Source: Kocuria atrinae C3-8 (lineage in GTDB: Bacteria; Actinomycetota; Actinomycetes; Actinomycetales; Micrococcaceae). Taken from it: a stretch of DNA of 64,000 nt. The first letter of the stretch is position 1; every line of letters starts with the position of its first letter. This document shows, piece after piece, positions 10,754 to 20,655 of this stretch. The stretch is from assembly GCF_000286355.1 (NCBI RefSeq), contig NZ_AJXN01000030.1, positions 1 to 64,000 of the forward strand. Reading direction: 5' to 3'. Made by a program: the position numbers and the translations under genes. The notes beneath the pieces were generated by a model that saw only the letters and a list, made by a program, of their open reading frames with translations, had not been told where the DNA came from and searched no databases.

Positions 10754-11779
10754 TCAGCGACGGGGAGCGTTGTCGCCCAGGCCGTCGCGACCGTCACGGC
10801 CATCCAGATCGCGGTCACGATCGGTCAGGTCGCGGTCACGGCCGTCAAGGTTACGGTCGGTGTCGGTCTCGACGTCGACCTGTTCCTTGCGAACGTCAGC
10901 TTCGACGCGCTGGGTGTCGCGAACGGTTTCCTTGTTCAGGCCAACCTCTTCGACAGCCACGGCTTCCTTCTCGACCACGGGGCGCTCTTCGTGGAGGGAA
11001 ACCTCGACCTCTTCTTCACCGATGGTGCCGGTACCGGGGCGGCCCTGGCCGTCGCGGATCGGGGTGCGCTCGACGGAAACCTCTTCGCGCTCCACCGGGA
11101 CGTCAACGGTCTCGTGGTCGGTGACCACGTACTTGCGCAGACGTGCACGGCCGGTCTCGCGCTCCTGGGTGCCAACGTTGAGCTGCTCCTCGTGGCGAAC
11201 CACGGAAGCGTCGTCGCGGTCGGTGAGGTCGCGGTCGCGGTCAGCGACGTCGCGGCGATCCTGGTCAACCAGGCCGCGGTCGCGATCGTTCAAGTCGCGG
11301 TCGCGATCACGATCGGTGAGGTCGCGGTCGCCGTCACGGCCTGCAGCTGCGCCTGCAACACCGGCGGTGCCAGCGGTGCCGGCAGCGGCGTTACGGTCGC
11401 GATCGTTCAGGTCGCGGTCACGATCGCGGTCGGTGAGGTCGCGGTCACGATCTGCACCACGACCGTTGTCGTAGTTCAGCTCGTAGTAGCGGTAGAGCTC
11501 TTCCTCTTCCTGCGGGGAGAGGTGCTGGTCTGCATCAACCTTCGGAGCGTCCTTGATGACGTCCTTCTGGTAAGGCAGCACAACGCGATCGCCGTCCTGG
11601 CGAGCATCCTTCACCGGAACGAAGCTCTCCTTGGCGCCGAACAGGCCGGTGTTAACGGTCAGGAACGTGGGCTCACCCGAGTTGTCGTCGAGGAACACCT
11701 GCTCAACCTTGCCGACCTTGTCGCCGTCAGCATCGTAGGCAGTGCTGGAGAGAATCGCATTCACATCGAAAGTGGTCAT
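10754..11779 (-). CDS. PRC-barrel and DUF2382 stress protein with Asp-Arg repeats
   Basis: An intact 341-residue protein of the YsnF/DUF2382 type, often annotated as a general stress response protein. Residues 1-90 form a PRC-barrel (VGKVEQVFLDDNSGEPTFL). Residues about 105-195 are low-complexity blocks of RDRDLTDRD and RDRDLNDRD separated by an Ala/Gly/Thr linker. Residues about 200-305 match DUF2382 (VVRHEEQLNVGTQERETG, then VEVSLHEERPVVEK). A second DRD block forms the C-terminus. Almost every residue in the blocks is charged, suggesting a disordered or coiled linker. GAAGGAG precedes the ATG. The molecular function is not known. Confidence 0.85.
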   Translation of the reverse strand: MTTFDVNAILSSTAYDADGDKVGKVEQVFLDDNSGEPTFLTVNTGLFGAKESFVPVKDARQDGDRVVLPYQKDVIKDAPKVDADQHLSPQEEEELYRYYELNYDNGRGADRDRDLTDRDRDRDLNDRDRNAAAGTAGTAGVAGAAAGRDGDRDLTDRDRDRDLNDRDRGLVDQDRRDVADRDRDLTDRDDASVVRHEEQLNVGTQERETGRARLRKYVVTDHETVDVPVEREEVSVERTPIRDGQGRPGTGTIGEEEVEVSLHEERPVVEKEAVAVEEVGLNKETVRDTQRVEADVRKEQVDVETDTDRNLDGRDRDLTDRDRDLDGRDGRDGLGDNAPRR

Positions 11780-12139
11780 CGCAAGAACTCCTTCAAGTTT
11801 ATTGCGTTCGTCAAAGCACGGTTTGTGCCCTGCGAGCCATCACTCTGCACGATGGCATTGTGATCTAGCTTGCCGCCCAGCTTACTGATCTTCAGTTGAC
11901 TGACAATAGGTTTTCTCTCTCGGGTGAAATGGCTTCGGGGTACTTCCCTCGGCTCGATTTTTCGATTAGTGACCCATGAGTACCACCCCGTGCTCCGGTA
12001 CCCCGCCCGGCCCGGAATTGGTCATTCCCGAGCTGGGCACGTGGGGTAAGGCACAATGGGAAGGGAGCCGACAGGTGGCGGGCTGCGCATCCTGCGGAGG
12101 CGGCCACTTCCGACACTTCAACCAAGTATGGAGCCTCAC
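11780..12139. other. Divergent intergenic region between the stress gene and nfeD
   Basis: About 360 bases between two divergent genes, AT-richer than the surroundings. It holds a candidate minus-strand promoter for the stress gene at 11879-11906 (TTGTCA, 16-base spacer, TAAGCT). I found no convincing plus-strand promoter for nfeD, although TAAGG and CACAAT tracts occur near 12046-12056. Confidence 0.5.
11879..11906 (-). promoter_or_regulatory. Candidate housekeeping promoter of the stress gene
   Basis: On the minus strand TTGTCA is followed after 16 bases by TAAGCT (TANNNT). It begins about 100 bases before the ATG. Confidence 0.45.
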
Positions 12140-12637
12140 GTGTGGGACGCACTGGTCAATAATCCCTGGATCCTCTGGCTGATCATCATGTTGATTTTGG
12201 CCGGGATCGAGATGCTCACCCTCGACTTCTTGTTTCTCATGATGTCCATTGCCGCACTGTGCGCCGGGGTGGTGAGTTTCTTCACCCACAACATCCCCTT
12301 ACAAGTAGTCACATTTGCGGTGGTTGCAGTACTTCTCATCTTCCTTTTGCGTCCGGTTGCTCTCAACCGCATTAACAAATCCACCCCCAGCACGCGTTCC
12401 AATGCCGAACGACTGGTAGGCCTGTCCTGCACCGTTTTGGAACCCGTCAGTGAAAACACCGGCTTGGTCCGTCTCGAGGGCGATATCTGGACGGCGCGAT
12501 CTGCCGAACACGACACGCTCGAGGTTGGCACCAAGGCCTACGTCTACCGGATCGACGGCGCCACGGCGGTCGTTTCAGGCACCGCCCCCGCCACCACGGA
12601 TTTCTCCGACTCCCCCGCTTCCCAACCCGGGTACTAG
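12140..12637 (+). CDS. nfeD: NfeD-family membrane protein
   Basis: NfeD-like proteins pair with SPFH/Band-7 proteins in membrane microdomains. Two or three membrane helices fill the first 70 residues, followed by a C-terminal OB-fold domain with LVGLSCTVLEPVSENTGLV and GTKAYVYRIDGATAVV. The chosen GTG at 12140 has GGAG six bases upstream; an in-frame ATG lies twelve bases earlier. The downstream Band-7 gene starts 49 bases later on the same strand, the classic NfeD-stomatin pair. The short form here lacks the N-terminal serine protease domain of long NfeD proteins. Confidence 0.85.
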   Translation: MWDALVNNPWILWLIIMLILAGIEMLTLDFLFLMMSIAALCAGVVSFFTHNIPLQVVTFAVVAVLLIFLLRPVALNRINKSTPSTRSNAERLVGLSCTVLEPVSENTGLVRLEGDIWTARSAEHDTLEVGTKAYVYRIDGATAVVSGTAPATTDFSDSPASQPGY

Positions 12638-12686
12638 AACCTCAGTGGGGCCGACCGGCCTCGCTCCACCCATGTGAGAGGACCCC

Positions 12687-13792
12687 ATGGAAATCGTCAT
12701 CACAGTACTGCTCGTAGTGGTGGTGCTGGCTGCGGCAATCGCCTTGATCAAAGCAGTTCGGATCATTCCGCAGTCCCGCGCCGGCATCGTGGAACGACTC
12801 GGCAAGTATCAATCCACTCTGAACCCCGGCCTGCACTTCCTCATCCCGTTCATCGATCGTCTGCTGCCCCTCATCGATCTGCGTGAGCAAGTGGTGCCGT
12901 TCCCCGCGCAGTCCGTGATCACCGAGGACAACCTGGTGGTCGGCATTGACACCGTGGTGTACTTCCAGGTCACCGACCCCCGTGCGGCGACCTACGAGAT
13001 CACCAACTACATCCAGGCTGTGGACGAGCTCACCAGTGCCACCCTGCGTAACGTGGTCGGTGGCCTGAACCTCGAAGAAACCCTGACCTCGCGTGACAAG
13101 ATCAACGCCGAGCTGCGCGGTGTGCTGGACTCCACCACCGGCCGCTGGGGCATCCGTATTTCCCGCGTGGACATCAAGGAGATCACTCCCCCGCCGTCCA
13201 TCCAGGACTCCATGGAGAAGCAGATGCGCGCCGAGCGTGATCGTCGTGCGACCATCCTCACGGCCGAGGGTGAAAAGCAGTCCCAGATTCTGACCGCAGA
13301 AGGTGAACGGCAGGCCGCTGTGCTCTCCGCTGAAGGTGACGCCAAGGCAGCCATCCTCCGTGCAGACGGTGAAGCCCAGGCCATTGCCAAGGTGTTCGAT
13401 TCGATTCACCGCGCCAAGCCCACGCAGAAGCTGCTGGCTTACCAGTACATCCAGACCCTGCCCAAGGTGGCGGAGGGTTCTGCCAACAAGGTGTGGATGA
13501 TTCCTGCCGAGCTCAGCACCGCGCTGCGCGGTGTCGGCAACTTCCTCGCGACCCCGGGTGGCGGTGGCGAAGGCCCTCACGACTCCTCATGGGACGATCA
13601 GGAAGAGGAACCCGCAACCACCGGTTACTCCGAGCCCATCGTGGAATCGGAAACCGTCAAGGTCACCGAGAAGGATCTCGAGCCGGACTTGACGCTGACC
13701 GACCCCAATGATTTCGAAATGCCGGAGGCCCCTTTGCCGATCCGGCAGCCGGCGAGCACGGTTCGAGCAGTGCCGGGAATGAATCGCGCTAG
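12687..13792 (+). CDS. SPFH/Band-7 (stomatin-like, QmcA type) membrane protein
   Basis: One N-terminal membrane helix (residues 4-25) is followed by the SPFH domain (RIIPQSRAGIVERLGKYQ to VDIKEITPPPSIQDSMEKQM) and an Ala/Glu-rich coiled coil (AEGEKQSQILTAEGERQA). These proteins oligomerise and organise membrane microdomains with NfeD. As read, the frame runs to 13901, but composition changes after about 13738. Adding one C there gives a tail ending GSSSAGNESR and a TAG at 13790-13792. I take that as the real end, because the apparent extension overlaps the rbpA promoter. Confidence 0.88.
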
Positions 13793-13801
13793 TTCGTGGT
13801 T
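13775..13801 (+). promoter_or_regulatory. Candidate SigR/SigH-type promoter of rbpA
   Basis: GGGAAT at 13775-13780, an 18-base spacer, then GTT at 13799-13801: an exact match to the GGAAT-N18-GTT consensus of the thiol-oxidative-stress sigma factor SigR (Streptomyces) or SigH (mycobacteria). It lies about 97 bases before the rbpA start. rbpA is a SigR target in Streptomyces. Confidence 0.65.
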
Positions 13802-13897
13802 GTACCCGGTTGATGCGGATCTCTGGGTCCCGAGCGGCACGTTCGGGATCCGGGATCACGCCCTTTGTACCAGTAAGACTTCAGGAAGGACCGTCCA

Positions 13898-14233
13898 GTG
13901 AGCGATCGCAGCCTACGTGGAATGCGCTTGGGTTCCCAGTCCATGGAAACCGAGGCCGGAGTAGAGCCGGCACCGCGCCAGCGCGTGGAATACCGCACCA
14001 AAGATGGTGAGTCGGTGAGCGTGATGTTCGCGGCGGAGGCCGAGATTCCCCCGGTGTGGACCACCAAGACCGGTCACGAGGCCATCCTGGTCAACGGCGA
14101 GAAGCCGGAGAATCCTAACGAGAAGCACGTGCGCACGCACTGGGACATGCTCATGGAGCGTCGCAGCGCCGAGGAACTCGAGGAAATCCTCCAGCAGCGC
14201 CTGGACTTCTACAAGGAGCGCCACGCGATCTGA
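13898..14233 (+). CDS. rbpA: RNA polymerase-binding protein RbpA
   Basis: RbpA is an actinobacteria-specific protein that binds RNA polymerase core and group I/II sigma factors and stabilises the open promoter complex. The 111-residue protein is complete: the disordered N-terminus with SLRGMRLGSQSMETE, the core domain (RVEYRTKDGESVSVMFAAEA), the basic linker, and the C-terminal sigma-interaction helix (RRSAEELEEILQQRLDFYKE). The two cysteine pairs present in some homologues are absent. GGAAGGA precedes the GTG start. A SigR-type promoter and a strong downstream terminator suggest a monocistronic, stress-inducible gene. Confidence 0.96.
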   Translation: MSDRSLRGMRLGSQSMETEAGVEPAPRQRVEYRTKDGESVSVMFAAEAEIPPVWTTKTGHEAILVNGEKPENPNEKHVRTHWDMLMERRSAEELEEILQQRLDFYKERHAI

Positions 14234-14293
14234 TCCTCGCCTCTCCCCGGCCGGCCACCCGCACGGCGCGTCACCGGAGAGTGACCACGAACC

Positions 14294-14337
14294 AACGCCG
14301 ACGCCGCGTACCAAGTTTGGTACGCGGCGTCGGCGTT
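14294..14337. terminator. Bidirectional terminator between rbpA and ppm1
   Basis: A perfect inverted repeat with 21-base arms and a two-base loop, in the gap between two convergent genes. Confidence 0.8.
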
Positions 14338-14368
14338 TAAGGTCGTCCGGGGACGCGCCCCGGTCGCG

Positions 14369-15109
14369 TTACTTCCGCAGGCCCAGCTTGGCAGCGAGGG
14401 TCTGGGCGCGAGCGGTCAGGCCCCATTTGGCCACGTTGGTCGCGGCTTCCACGGTGACGTTCTTGCTCATCTTGGAGACGCCTTCTTCGCGTTCCACGAA
14501 GGTGATGGGAACCTCGGTGATCTTCAGGCCCAGGCGCTCGGTGCGCCACGCGAGGTCGATCTGGAAGCAGTAGCCGCGCGAGCGCACGGAATCCAGGTCA
14601 ATAGCTTCGAGGGTGGCACGTTTGTACGCGCGGTATCCACCGGTGATGTCGTGAATGCTGGTGCCCAGCAGCACGCGCGAATAGAGGTTGCCGCCGCGGG
14701 AGATCAACTGACGATCCAGCGGCCAGTTCTCGGTGCGGCCACCCGGCACGTAACGGGAGCCGATGGCCAGGTCCGCGCCGTTCTCAATGGCGTCCAGGAG
14801 CAGGGGCAGCTGCTCGGGCTGGTGGGAGCAGTCCGCGTCCATTTCCACGAGCACGTCGTAGCCGTTGTCGAGGCCCCAATGGAAGCCAGCGATGTACGCC
14901 GGGCCCAGGCCTTCCTTCTTGGCACGGTGGAGCACATGGATGTGGTCATCAGCCGCGGCCATGTCATCGGCCATCTGACCGGTGCCGTCCGGGCTGTTGT
15001 CGTCCGTGATCAGGACGTGCGCGTCGGGAACGGCCGCCCGCAACCGGTTCACCACCGTGGGCAGCGATTCGCGTTCGTTATAGGTGGGAATAATGGTGAG
15101 AACTCGCAC
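14369..15109 (-). CDS. ppm1: Polyprenol monophosphomannose synthase
   Basis: A GT2-family transferase making polyprenyl-phosphate mannose from GDP-mannose, the donor for lipoglycan and protein mannosylation in actinobacteria. It begins [17 protein letters not shown] and carries [11 protein letters not shown] (nucleotide site), [15 protein letters not shown] (DXD metal motif), GSRYVPGG and [10 protein letters not shown]. The 246-residue protein is the catalytic domain only, without the Lnt-like acyltransferase domain fused in mycobacteria. The GTG at 15109 is preceded by AAAGGA; a longer frame upstream adds an unrelated proline-rich stretch and was not used. Confidence 0.93.
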   Translation of the reverse strand: MRVLTIIPTYNERESLPTVVNRLRAAVPDAHVLITDDNSPDGTGQMADDMAAADDHIHVLHRAKKEGLGPAYIAGFHWGLDNGYDVLVEMDADCSHQPEQLPLLLDAIENGADLAIGSRYVPGGRTENWPLDRQLISRGGNLYSRVLLGTSIHDITGGYRAYKRATLEAIDLDSVRSRGYCFQIDLAWRTERLGLKITEVPITFVEREEGVSKMSKNVTVEAATNVAKWGLTARAQTLAAKLGLRK

Positions 15110-15299
15110 CGGGCGTCCTTTCAAGCCACTGGGGACGGGGAAAAACGCCCCGAACACACCACAGGGCAGGCCCACCCGCCTTCGGACCAGGCGCGGATCT
15201 CTCCGCAGCTCTGTTTTCTAAGGACGGATGAACCCACCCGGCAGTAAGAATTTAGTCTAACTGGCAATTCTGGTCAGCACCAAGATAGCCAATTGTCAA
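15110..15299. other. Intergenic region upstream of ppm1
   Basis: An AT-rich segment near 15200-15300. On the minus strand TAAATT at about 15252-15257, with TGACCA 16 bases earlier, is a possible ppm1 promoter. Nothing else was recognised. Confidence 0.35.
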
Positions 15300-16414
15300 T
15301 CACTCGAAGATCACGTTTCCGTTCACCACGGTGCGTTCGCACACGGGTAACCGCGGGTCGTCGAGTGCGGGAAGCGCTGGTGTGCGGGCACGAGGGTCCG
15401 TGCTCCACGACGCCCCCGTACCCTGCGCCTGCTGCACCATGAGTGACTCCGCATCCCACATGGCCAAGCTGGCTTCTGCTCCGGGAGCGAGTTGGCCGGC
15501 CAGTGGCTGAGCGTCACGCTGGGCCCGCCACACGCCACGGGTCAGCGCCAGGAACGCGGCGCGGGCCGAGGTTCGGTGGCTCGGCTCCTCCGCCTCGAGG
15601 GCGTCCTTGACGGCCTGCCACGGGTTATCGGCATCGGTTATAAGTGTCACGGGGACACCCGATCGTGCCAGTGCGGTCAAAGGCGCCGCACCTGGACGCG
15701 AACTCACGGACAGGGCGTGGCGGGCGAGCGATTCACTCTGCTCGTCGCTGAGTTCGCCCACGCCCACGAGTCGGTGCCCGCGCGACCTGAACGCACGCTC
15801 TCCCAGCGTGTCAGTCGCACGCTGGGCCGCCTCGAGAATCGCGTCGATGGTTGACGACGGCGTACCCTCCCCGGTCTCGTCGGTATCGACTACGCGGTCC
15901 TCGCACACGACCACTGCCTGGTAGCGAGCCTCGGAGCAGGCTACGAGGTGGGCGGTGATGGCTTCCACCTGGGCGGCATGGTCCTGAGCGGGGTCGACCT
16001 CAATCCCGAGGCACGGTCGGGGTGCCTCGACGGACGGAATGTCCGAAGCCTCTGTCACCGGATGGACGAGGATGGGCAAGGGTACGAGACCCGACTCGGA
16101 GGCGCGGGTCGCGGCGTCGTTCAAGGTCTGTGCGTTGTCGGCGAGCAGCTCCACTGCGCCATAGCCCTGCGCCGGAGAAACGATCTGCTGCCCTGAATCC
16201 GTGATCCGCTGATGCGCGACGAACGCGGGGGTGATCACTGCGCCTGTACATCGACCACGGTGGTCTGTTCGCTGGCCATGGCCTGTGCCGCGCCGTCCGA
16301 ACCCAACCACGCGACCGTGGGCCCGTCCACCAGGATGGCCGTGGCGAACGGATCCACCGGTGAGTACACCGAGGCGTTCACGTACATCGCGGTGGTCTTG
16401 GTCTGTTGGATCAC
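15300..16414 (-). CDS. Amidohydrolase-like protein, possibly missing a metal-binding residue (frame break)
   Basis: The protein has the layout of composite-domain amidohydrolases: an N-terminal beta segment (AILVDGPTVAWLGSDGAA), a TIM-barrel region, and a C-terminal closing segment (LAPGAEASLAMWDAESL, then RTVVNGNVIFE). After ITPAFV the usual metal site D-x-H-x-H is replaced by AHQR, so at least one ligand seems missing; a few lost bases could also explain this. A frame break near 16240 is repaired by one G. The GTG at 16414 has GGAGG five bases upstream. Substrate unknown. It follows helY on the same strand. Confidence 0.65.
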
Positions 16415-16442
16415 ACTGTCCTCCGGAAAATCATGCGGTTGT

Positions 16443-19264
16443 TCACTGTTCAAAGACGCTGTACTCAACCACACCGCGACGCACGGCCTTGATGGCCTCG
16501 AGCGCCGTCTCGCGGATGGTCGGATCCAGGTGCTCGACCCCGGCCAGTTGGTCCAGCAGGTCGATGGTTTGTTTGGCCCAGCGGACAAAGTCGCCGGCGG
16601 CCAGGTCCGTACCGGACAGCGTTTTGGTCAGGCTTGCGCCACGGGCCCAGCGGTACATCGCGTCCACGAGCCCCAATTCGGGCTGCGCGGTCTGGGGAAG
16701 CCGATGCTGACCCTCTACATCGGTCAGTACCGACCAGTTATGAATCAGGGTCTGCACAGCGGCTTCCATGTGGGCCGTGGGCATCTTGGGGCGGGAACCT
16801 GGTCCTCGCGGCGAGGCTGGTAGACCAGTGCGGTGACAACGCCGGCCAGCCCGGCCACGTCCAGGCCGTCCAGGAACCCGTCGCGCAGGGTCAGGGCGAG
16901 TAGGAGATCGCGTTCGCCGTAGATCCGGCGCAACTGTTCACCCGCGGGCGTGGGCTTGAGTTTGCCGGACTCGTCCTGGCGCAGATAGTCGAAATGCGTG
17001 AGCACGGCGCAGACTCGGTCGAAGGTCGCCGCGATACTGCCGGTGCGACCCGCGATCTGCTTGCGCAGGCCCTCGGTTTCCTTCTCGAGTTTCCACGCGC
17101 GTTCGGCCCAGCGGGCGTGGTGCTCGCGGTCTGAACAACCGTGGCACGGGTGGGAGCGCAGGGCACGGCGGAGATCATCGATCTTGCGGTCCCTGGCCGA
17201 GGTCCCCCGGTCGAAGCGAATGGTGTGGCCGCCGCTGCGTTCGCGTGCGGGGCGGTGCTCACGCAGGCCGCGCGCACAGTGGACGCCAAATCCTTCCGTT
17301 CTTGCGGGGAACGGCCCGAGAATCGTTTGGGGATCTTGACCTTGGATTCTGGCTCCAACGAGCCGTCCAGATCATTGACGCCCACGCGACGCAATTTGCC
17401 GTCAAGGGTGAGGATGTGGGGACGCGGATCGAACGGGTGCTCGTCTGCCTTGACGACCACGGCGTATCCCGCGTTGCGGCCCTGTGGAATGTCGATGACA
17501 TCTCCGGGGAGCAGATCCTGTAGGGACACCGCGGCATCGTTGCGTTGCCGGGCCGAACGGGACTTGGTGGCCGACTTCTCGAGACCGTTGAGCTCACGCC
17601 GCAGCCTTGCGTACTCGGTGAAATCACCCAGGTGGCAGGACATGGCTTCGCGATATGCCTCGAGGGTCTTCTCTTGGGACCGCACCCGTTTGGCAATGCC
17701 CACCACGGATCGGTCCGCCTGGAACTGGGCGAACGAGGTTTCCAGAATGGACCGTGACCGCTTAGCACCGTATCGGGCGATCAGGTTAGTGGACATGTTG
17801 TACGTGGGGCTGAAACTGGAGTTCAACGGGTAGGTGCGTTTGGAGGCCAGCCCCGCCACGGCCTGGGGATTCATCCCGTCGCGCCACAGCACCACGGCGT
17901 GACCCTCAACATCGATGCCTCGACGACCTGCACGACCCGTGAGCTGGGTGTACTCACCCGGGGTGATATCAACCCTCGATTCACCGTTGAACTTATCCAG
18001 ACGTTCCAGGACCACGGAGCGGGCGGGCATGTTGATGCCCAACGCCAAGGTTTCCGTGGCGAACACGGCCTTCACGAGTCCCTGCGCAAACAACTGCTCG
18101 ACCACTTCCTTGAACACCGGGAGCATGCCCGCGTGGTGAGCGGAGATACCGCGCACCAGTCCGTCGTACCAGTCGTGGTAGTTCAACGCCGCAAGGTCCG
18201 CGGTGGTCATGTGCGAGGTCGCTTCGGCCACGTAGGCGCGAACGGTTTTCTGCTCCTCCGGCGTGGTCAACCAGAGATCCGCGGCCACGCACTGGGCACG
18301 GCGGCGTCGCAACCCGCACGGGAGAAGATGAAGGTGATGGCCGGGAGAAGTGCCTCGGCGTCCAAGCGACGAAGCAACTGTGGACGGGAAATCCGCTCCT
18401 GGCGCGCAACGCGAGGCTCGGAATGGTGTGGCCCACGGCGGCGTCGGCCGCGATGATTGGGGCCGCGTCCGCCACCGCGACCACCGCGGGGGTGCTGGGC
18501 ACGGAACAGTCTGAGCAGTTCCGGGTTGACCGCTGGCTCGTCCGCATTGGGCTCGGCCTGGCGCTCGGCGGCTTGCTCCACCGTGTCGTCCACGAAGAGG
18601 TCCAGTAGCTGCGGACCCACCTGCACGTGCTGCCACAGCGGAACCGGGCGGTGCTCGGAGACCACCACATCTGTGTGGCCCCGCACCTGGTCAAGCCAGG
18701 CACCGAATTCCTCCGCGTTGGAGACCGTGGCGGACAGTGACGCGAGTTGAACGTGTTCCGGCAGGTGGATGATGACTTCTTCCCACACGGCGCCGCGGAA
18801 GCGGTCGGCGAGGTAGTGCACCTCGTCCATGATCACGAACCCCAGATTGGTCAGGGTCGAGGAGTCCGCGTAGAGCATGTTCCGCAGGACTTCGGTGGTC
18901 ATGACCACGATCTCGGCCTCGGAATTGACCGAGGTGTCTCCGGTCAGCAGTCCCACGCGGTGGCTGCCCCAGCGACGGGAGAACTCGTGGAACTTCTGAT
19001 TGCTCAGCGCCTTGATGGGAGTGGTGTAAAAGGCTTTACGACCCTGAGCGAGGGCCAAATGGATCGCGAACTCCCCCACGACCGTTTTGCCGGCGCCCGT
19101 GGGTGCCGCGACCAGAACGCCGTGGCCCTTCTCGAGTGCTCTACAGCCCTCGATCTGGAACGGGTCGAGTTCGAAGTCCAGCGTCTGTTCAAACGCCGCG
19201 AGTTCGGTGTTCGCGTGGGCTGCACGAGCTTGGCGGCCATGAATCGATCGGCGTGTGAAGACAT
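16443..19264 (-). CDS. helY: Ski2-like DEAD/DEAH-box RNA helicase HelY (several frame breaks)
   Basis: A roughly 940-residue superfamily II helicase of the Mtr4/Ski2 type. The pieces line up in order: an N-terminal segment with APTGAGKT (motif I), TPIKALSNQKF (Ia), VIMDEVHYLADRFRG (DEVH box), LASLSATVSN (motif III), then ITFIFSRAGCD, FATETLALGINMPAR, QLTGRAGRRGID (motif VI), and the arch and C-terminal helical domains ending in RRGVVEYSVFEQ. At least four frame breaks occur, near 19190, 18330, 17250 and 16800. The location downstream of tatA-tatC is the standard actinobacterial order. It probably acts in RNA processing or decay. Confidence 0.9.
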
Positions 19265-19322
19265 GGGACCAGCCTACGGCGTAGCGCGGACACCCATAAA
19301 ACAGGGCCGCGTGGTTCCGCTG

Positions 19323-20218
19323 CTAGCCCATTTTGCGGAGATCGTCCGCGGAGGTCGCGCTGTCCGCGGTCATTCCCGTGGCGGCTTCGCGCTTGGCGGC
19401 CTTCTTGGCGCGCCTGCGGTCCAGGAAGAGACACAGCCCCACGGCCACGAAGAAGAGCAGCAACAAGGGGATGGCCAGGTACAACATGGTGACCGGGTCC
19501 GGACCGGGGGCCGCCATGGCCGAGATGACCAGAACGATCACCACGACCACGCGCCAGGACTTCAGAATCGTGCGTCCTGACAGCAGACCCAGCATGTTGA
19601 GCCCCACCAGGAACACCGGTATTACACAGGAGACGCCGAAGGTCAGGATCAGCTGCAAGAAGAATCGCAGGTACTGGTTGGCCTCCACGAAGTTCGCGCC
19701 ACCCTCGGGCGTGAACGCGGTCAGTGCGTACACCGCGGCTGGCAACGCTGTGATGGCCAAGACACAGCCGCCGATGAACAGCGGAATGGCCGCGACTAGG
19801 AACCCCATGGCATAGCGGCGCTCGTGCTTGTGCAGGGCCGGGGTGATGAATGCCCACAATTGGTACAGCCACACGGGCGAGGCAAAGATCACGCCCAGCA
19901 CCAGGCGACCTCGACCATGATGTTGAAGGAGCCGCCCACCGAGGAGTAGTTGATGGTGGCGGTTCGTCCCGAATCCGCGAGCCGTTGCAGCGGCTCGGTG
20001 ATGTACTGCATGAACGGGTTGTAGACCATGAACCCCGCGACCGCACCGATCACGGCCGCAATGGCGGACTTGATCAGGCGATTGCGCATTTCGCGCAGGT
20101 GCTCCTTCAGGGCCATCTGGGCCTGAGGATTATTCCTGCGCGACGTGTTCTTCTTGCGGGCCCGACGCTCCTTACGGCGCGAAGGATCCCGCAGAGACTT
20201 GGAATCAGTGGCAGACAT
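19323..20218 (-). CDS. tatC: Sec-independent protein translocase TatC (frame break)
   Basis: TatC is the six-helix receptor for twin-arginine signal peptides. The conserved N-terminal part reads LKEHLREMRNRLIKSA (binding-site Glu), followed by helices and FASPVWLYQLWAFITPALHKHERRY, a strong family signature, then FGVSCVIPVFLVGLNML. One break near 19905 separates the first helix pair from the rest. The N-terminus carries a basic extension (RRKERRARKKNTSRRN). It is cotranscribed with tatA. Confidence 0.94.
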
Positions 20219-20259
20219 ACGAACCTATGCGTTGAGTTGGACCGCACCGAGGTGCACAA

Positions 20260-20287
20260 CCGGGCCGAACCATACGGTCCGGCCCGG
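20260..20287 (-). other. Hairpin in the tatA-tatC gap
   Basis: Arms CCGGGCCG and CGGCCCGG with further ACC/GGT pairing near the loop. With no T-tract it may adjust the tatA:tatC expression ratio, since TatA is needed in excess, rather than terminate fully. Confidence 0.4.
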
Positions 20288-20316
20288 GCGCTCAGTATTG
20301 ACTAGTGCCCCGTGGA

Positions 20317-20655
20317 TTACGCGCTGGGGCGCTGGTTGGGATCAACCTGGTTGTTCGGCTGAGCCGTTGTCTGACCGGTTGATTGGCCAGGAGACACCGG
20401 CCCGTTGTTCACGGTGTTGGTCGTGGTGGGGTTCTGCGGCTGGGAGATGTTCTGGCCGTCGGAAACCGGCTGACCGTTCACGGTGACGTTGTCGTCCTCG
20501 CCATCCTTCTTCATTTCCTTGACCTCGGACTTGAAGATTCGCATGGACTGTCCAAGGCTACGAGCCATGCCCGGAAGCTTGGGGGCACCGAACAGCAGCA
20601 GGATCACCACGAGGATGAGAATGATGGTGAGGGGGCTGTCAAACAAGCGGCCCAT
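20317..20655 (-). CDS. tatA: Sec-independent protein translocase TatA
   Basis: A single N-terminal membrane helix ([20 protein letters not shown]) precedes the amphipathic helix ([19 protein letters not shown]) and a Pro/Gln/Asn-rich tail of about 65 residues. It forms the protein-conducting assembly for folded Tat substrates, which in this window include a Rieske protein and a twin-arginine-bearing exported protein. Intact, 112 residues. Its start overlaps the end of the upstream small membrane protein gene by 17 bases. Confidence 0.93.
   Translation of the reverse strand: MGRLFDSPLTIILILVVILLLFGAPKLPGMARSLGQSMRIFKSEVKEMKKDGEDDNVTVNGQPVSDGQNISQPQNPTTTNTVNNGPVSPGQSTGQTTAQPNNQVDPNQRPSA

Noticed and set aside
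10620-11474. A 284-residue plus-strand frame rich in Ser-Arg repeats
   Set aside because: It is the antisense of the Asp-Arg repeat stress gene; the repeat DNA stays open in several frames. It has no ribosome site and no family.
10991-11863. A 290-residue plus-strand frame of Val/Ala repeats resembling membrane helices
   Set aside because: It is another shadow of the same repeats in the stress gene.
11879-11906. TTGTCAGTC upstream of the stress gene as a PafBC-type promoter
   Set aside because: The spacing to TAAGCT is 13 bases instead of 8, so it fits an ordinary -35/-10 pair better.
13793-13901. C-terminal extension of the Band-7 protein up to rbpA
   Set aside because: Restoring one C near 13738 gives a natural stop at 13792, and the extension coincides with a promoter rather than coding sequence.
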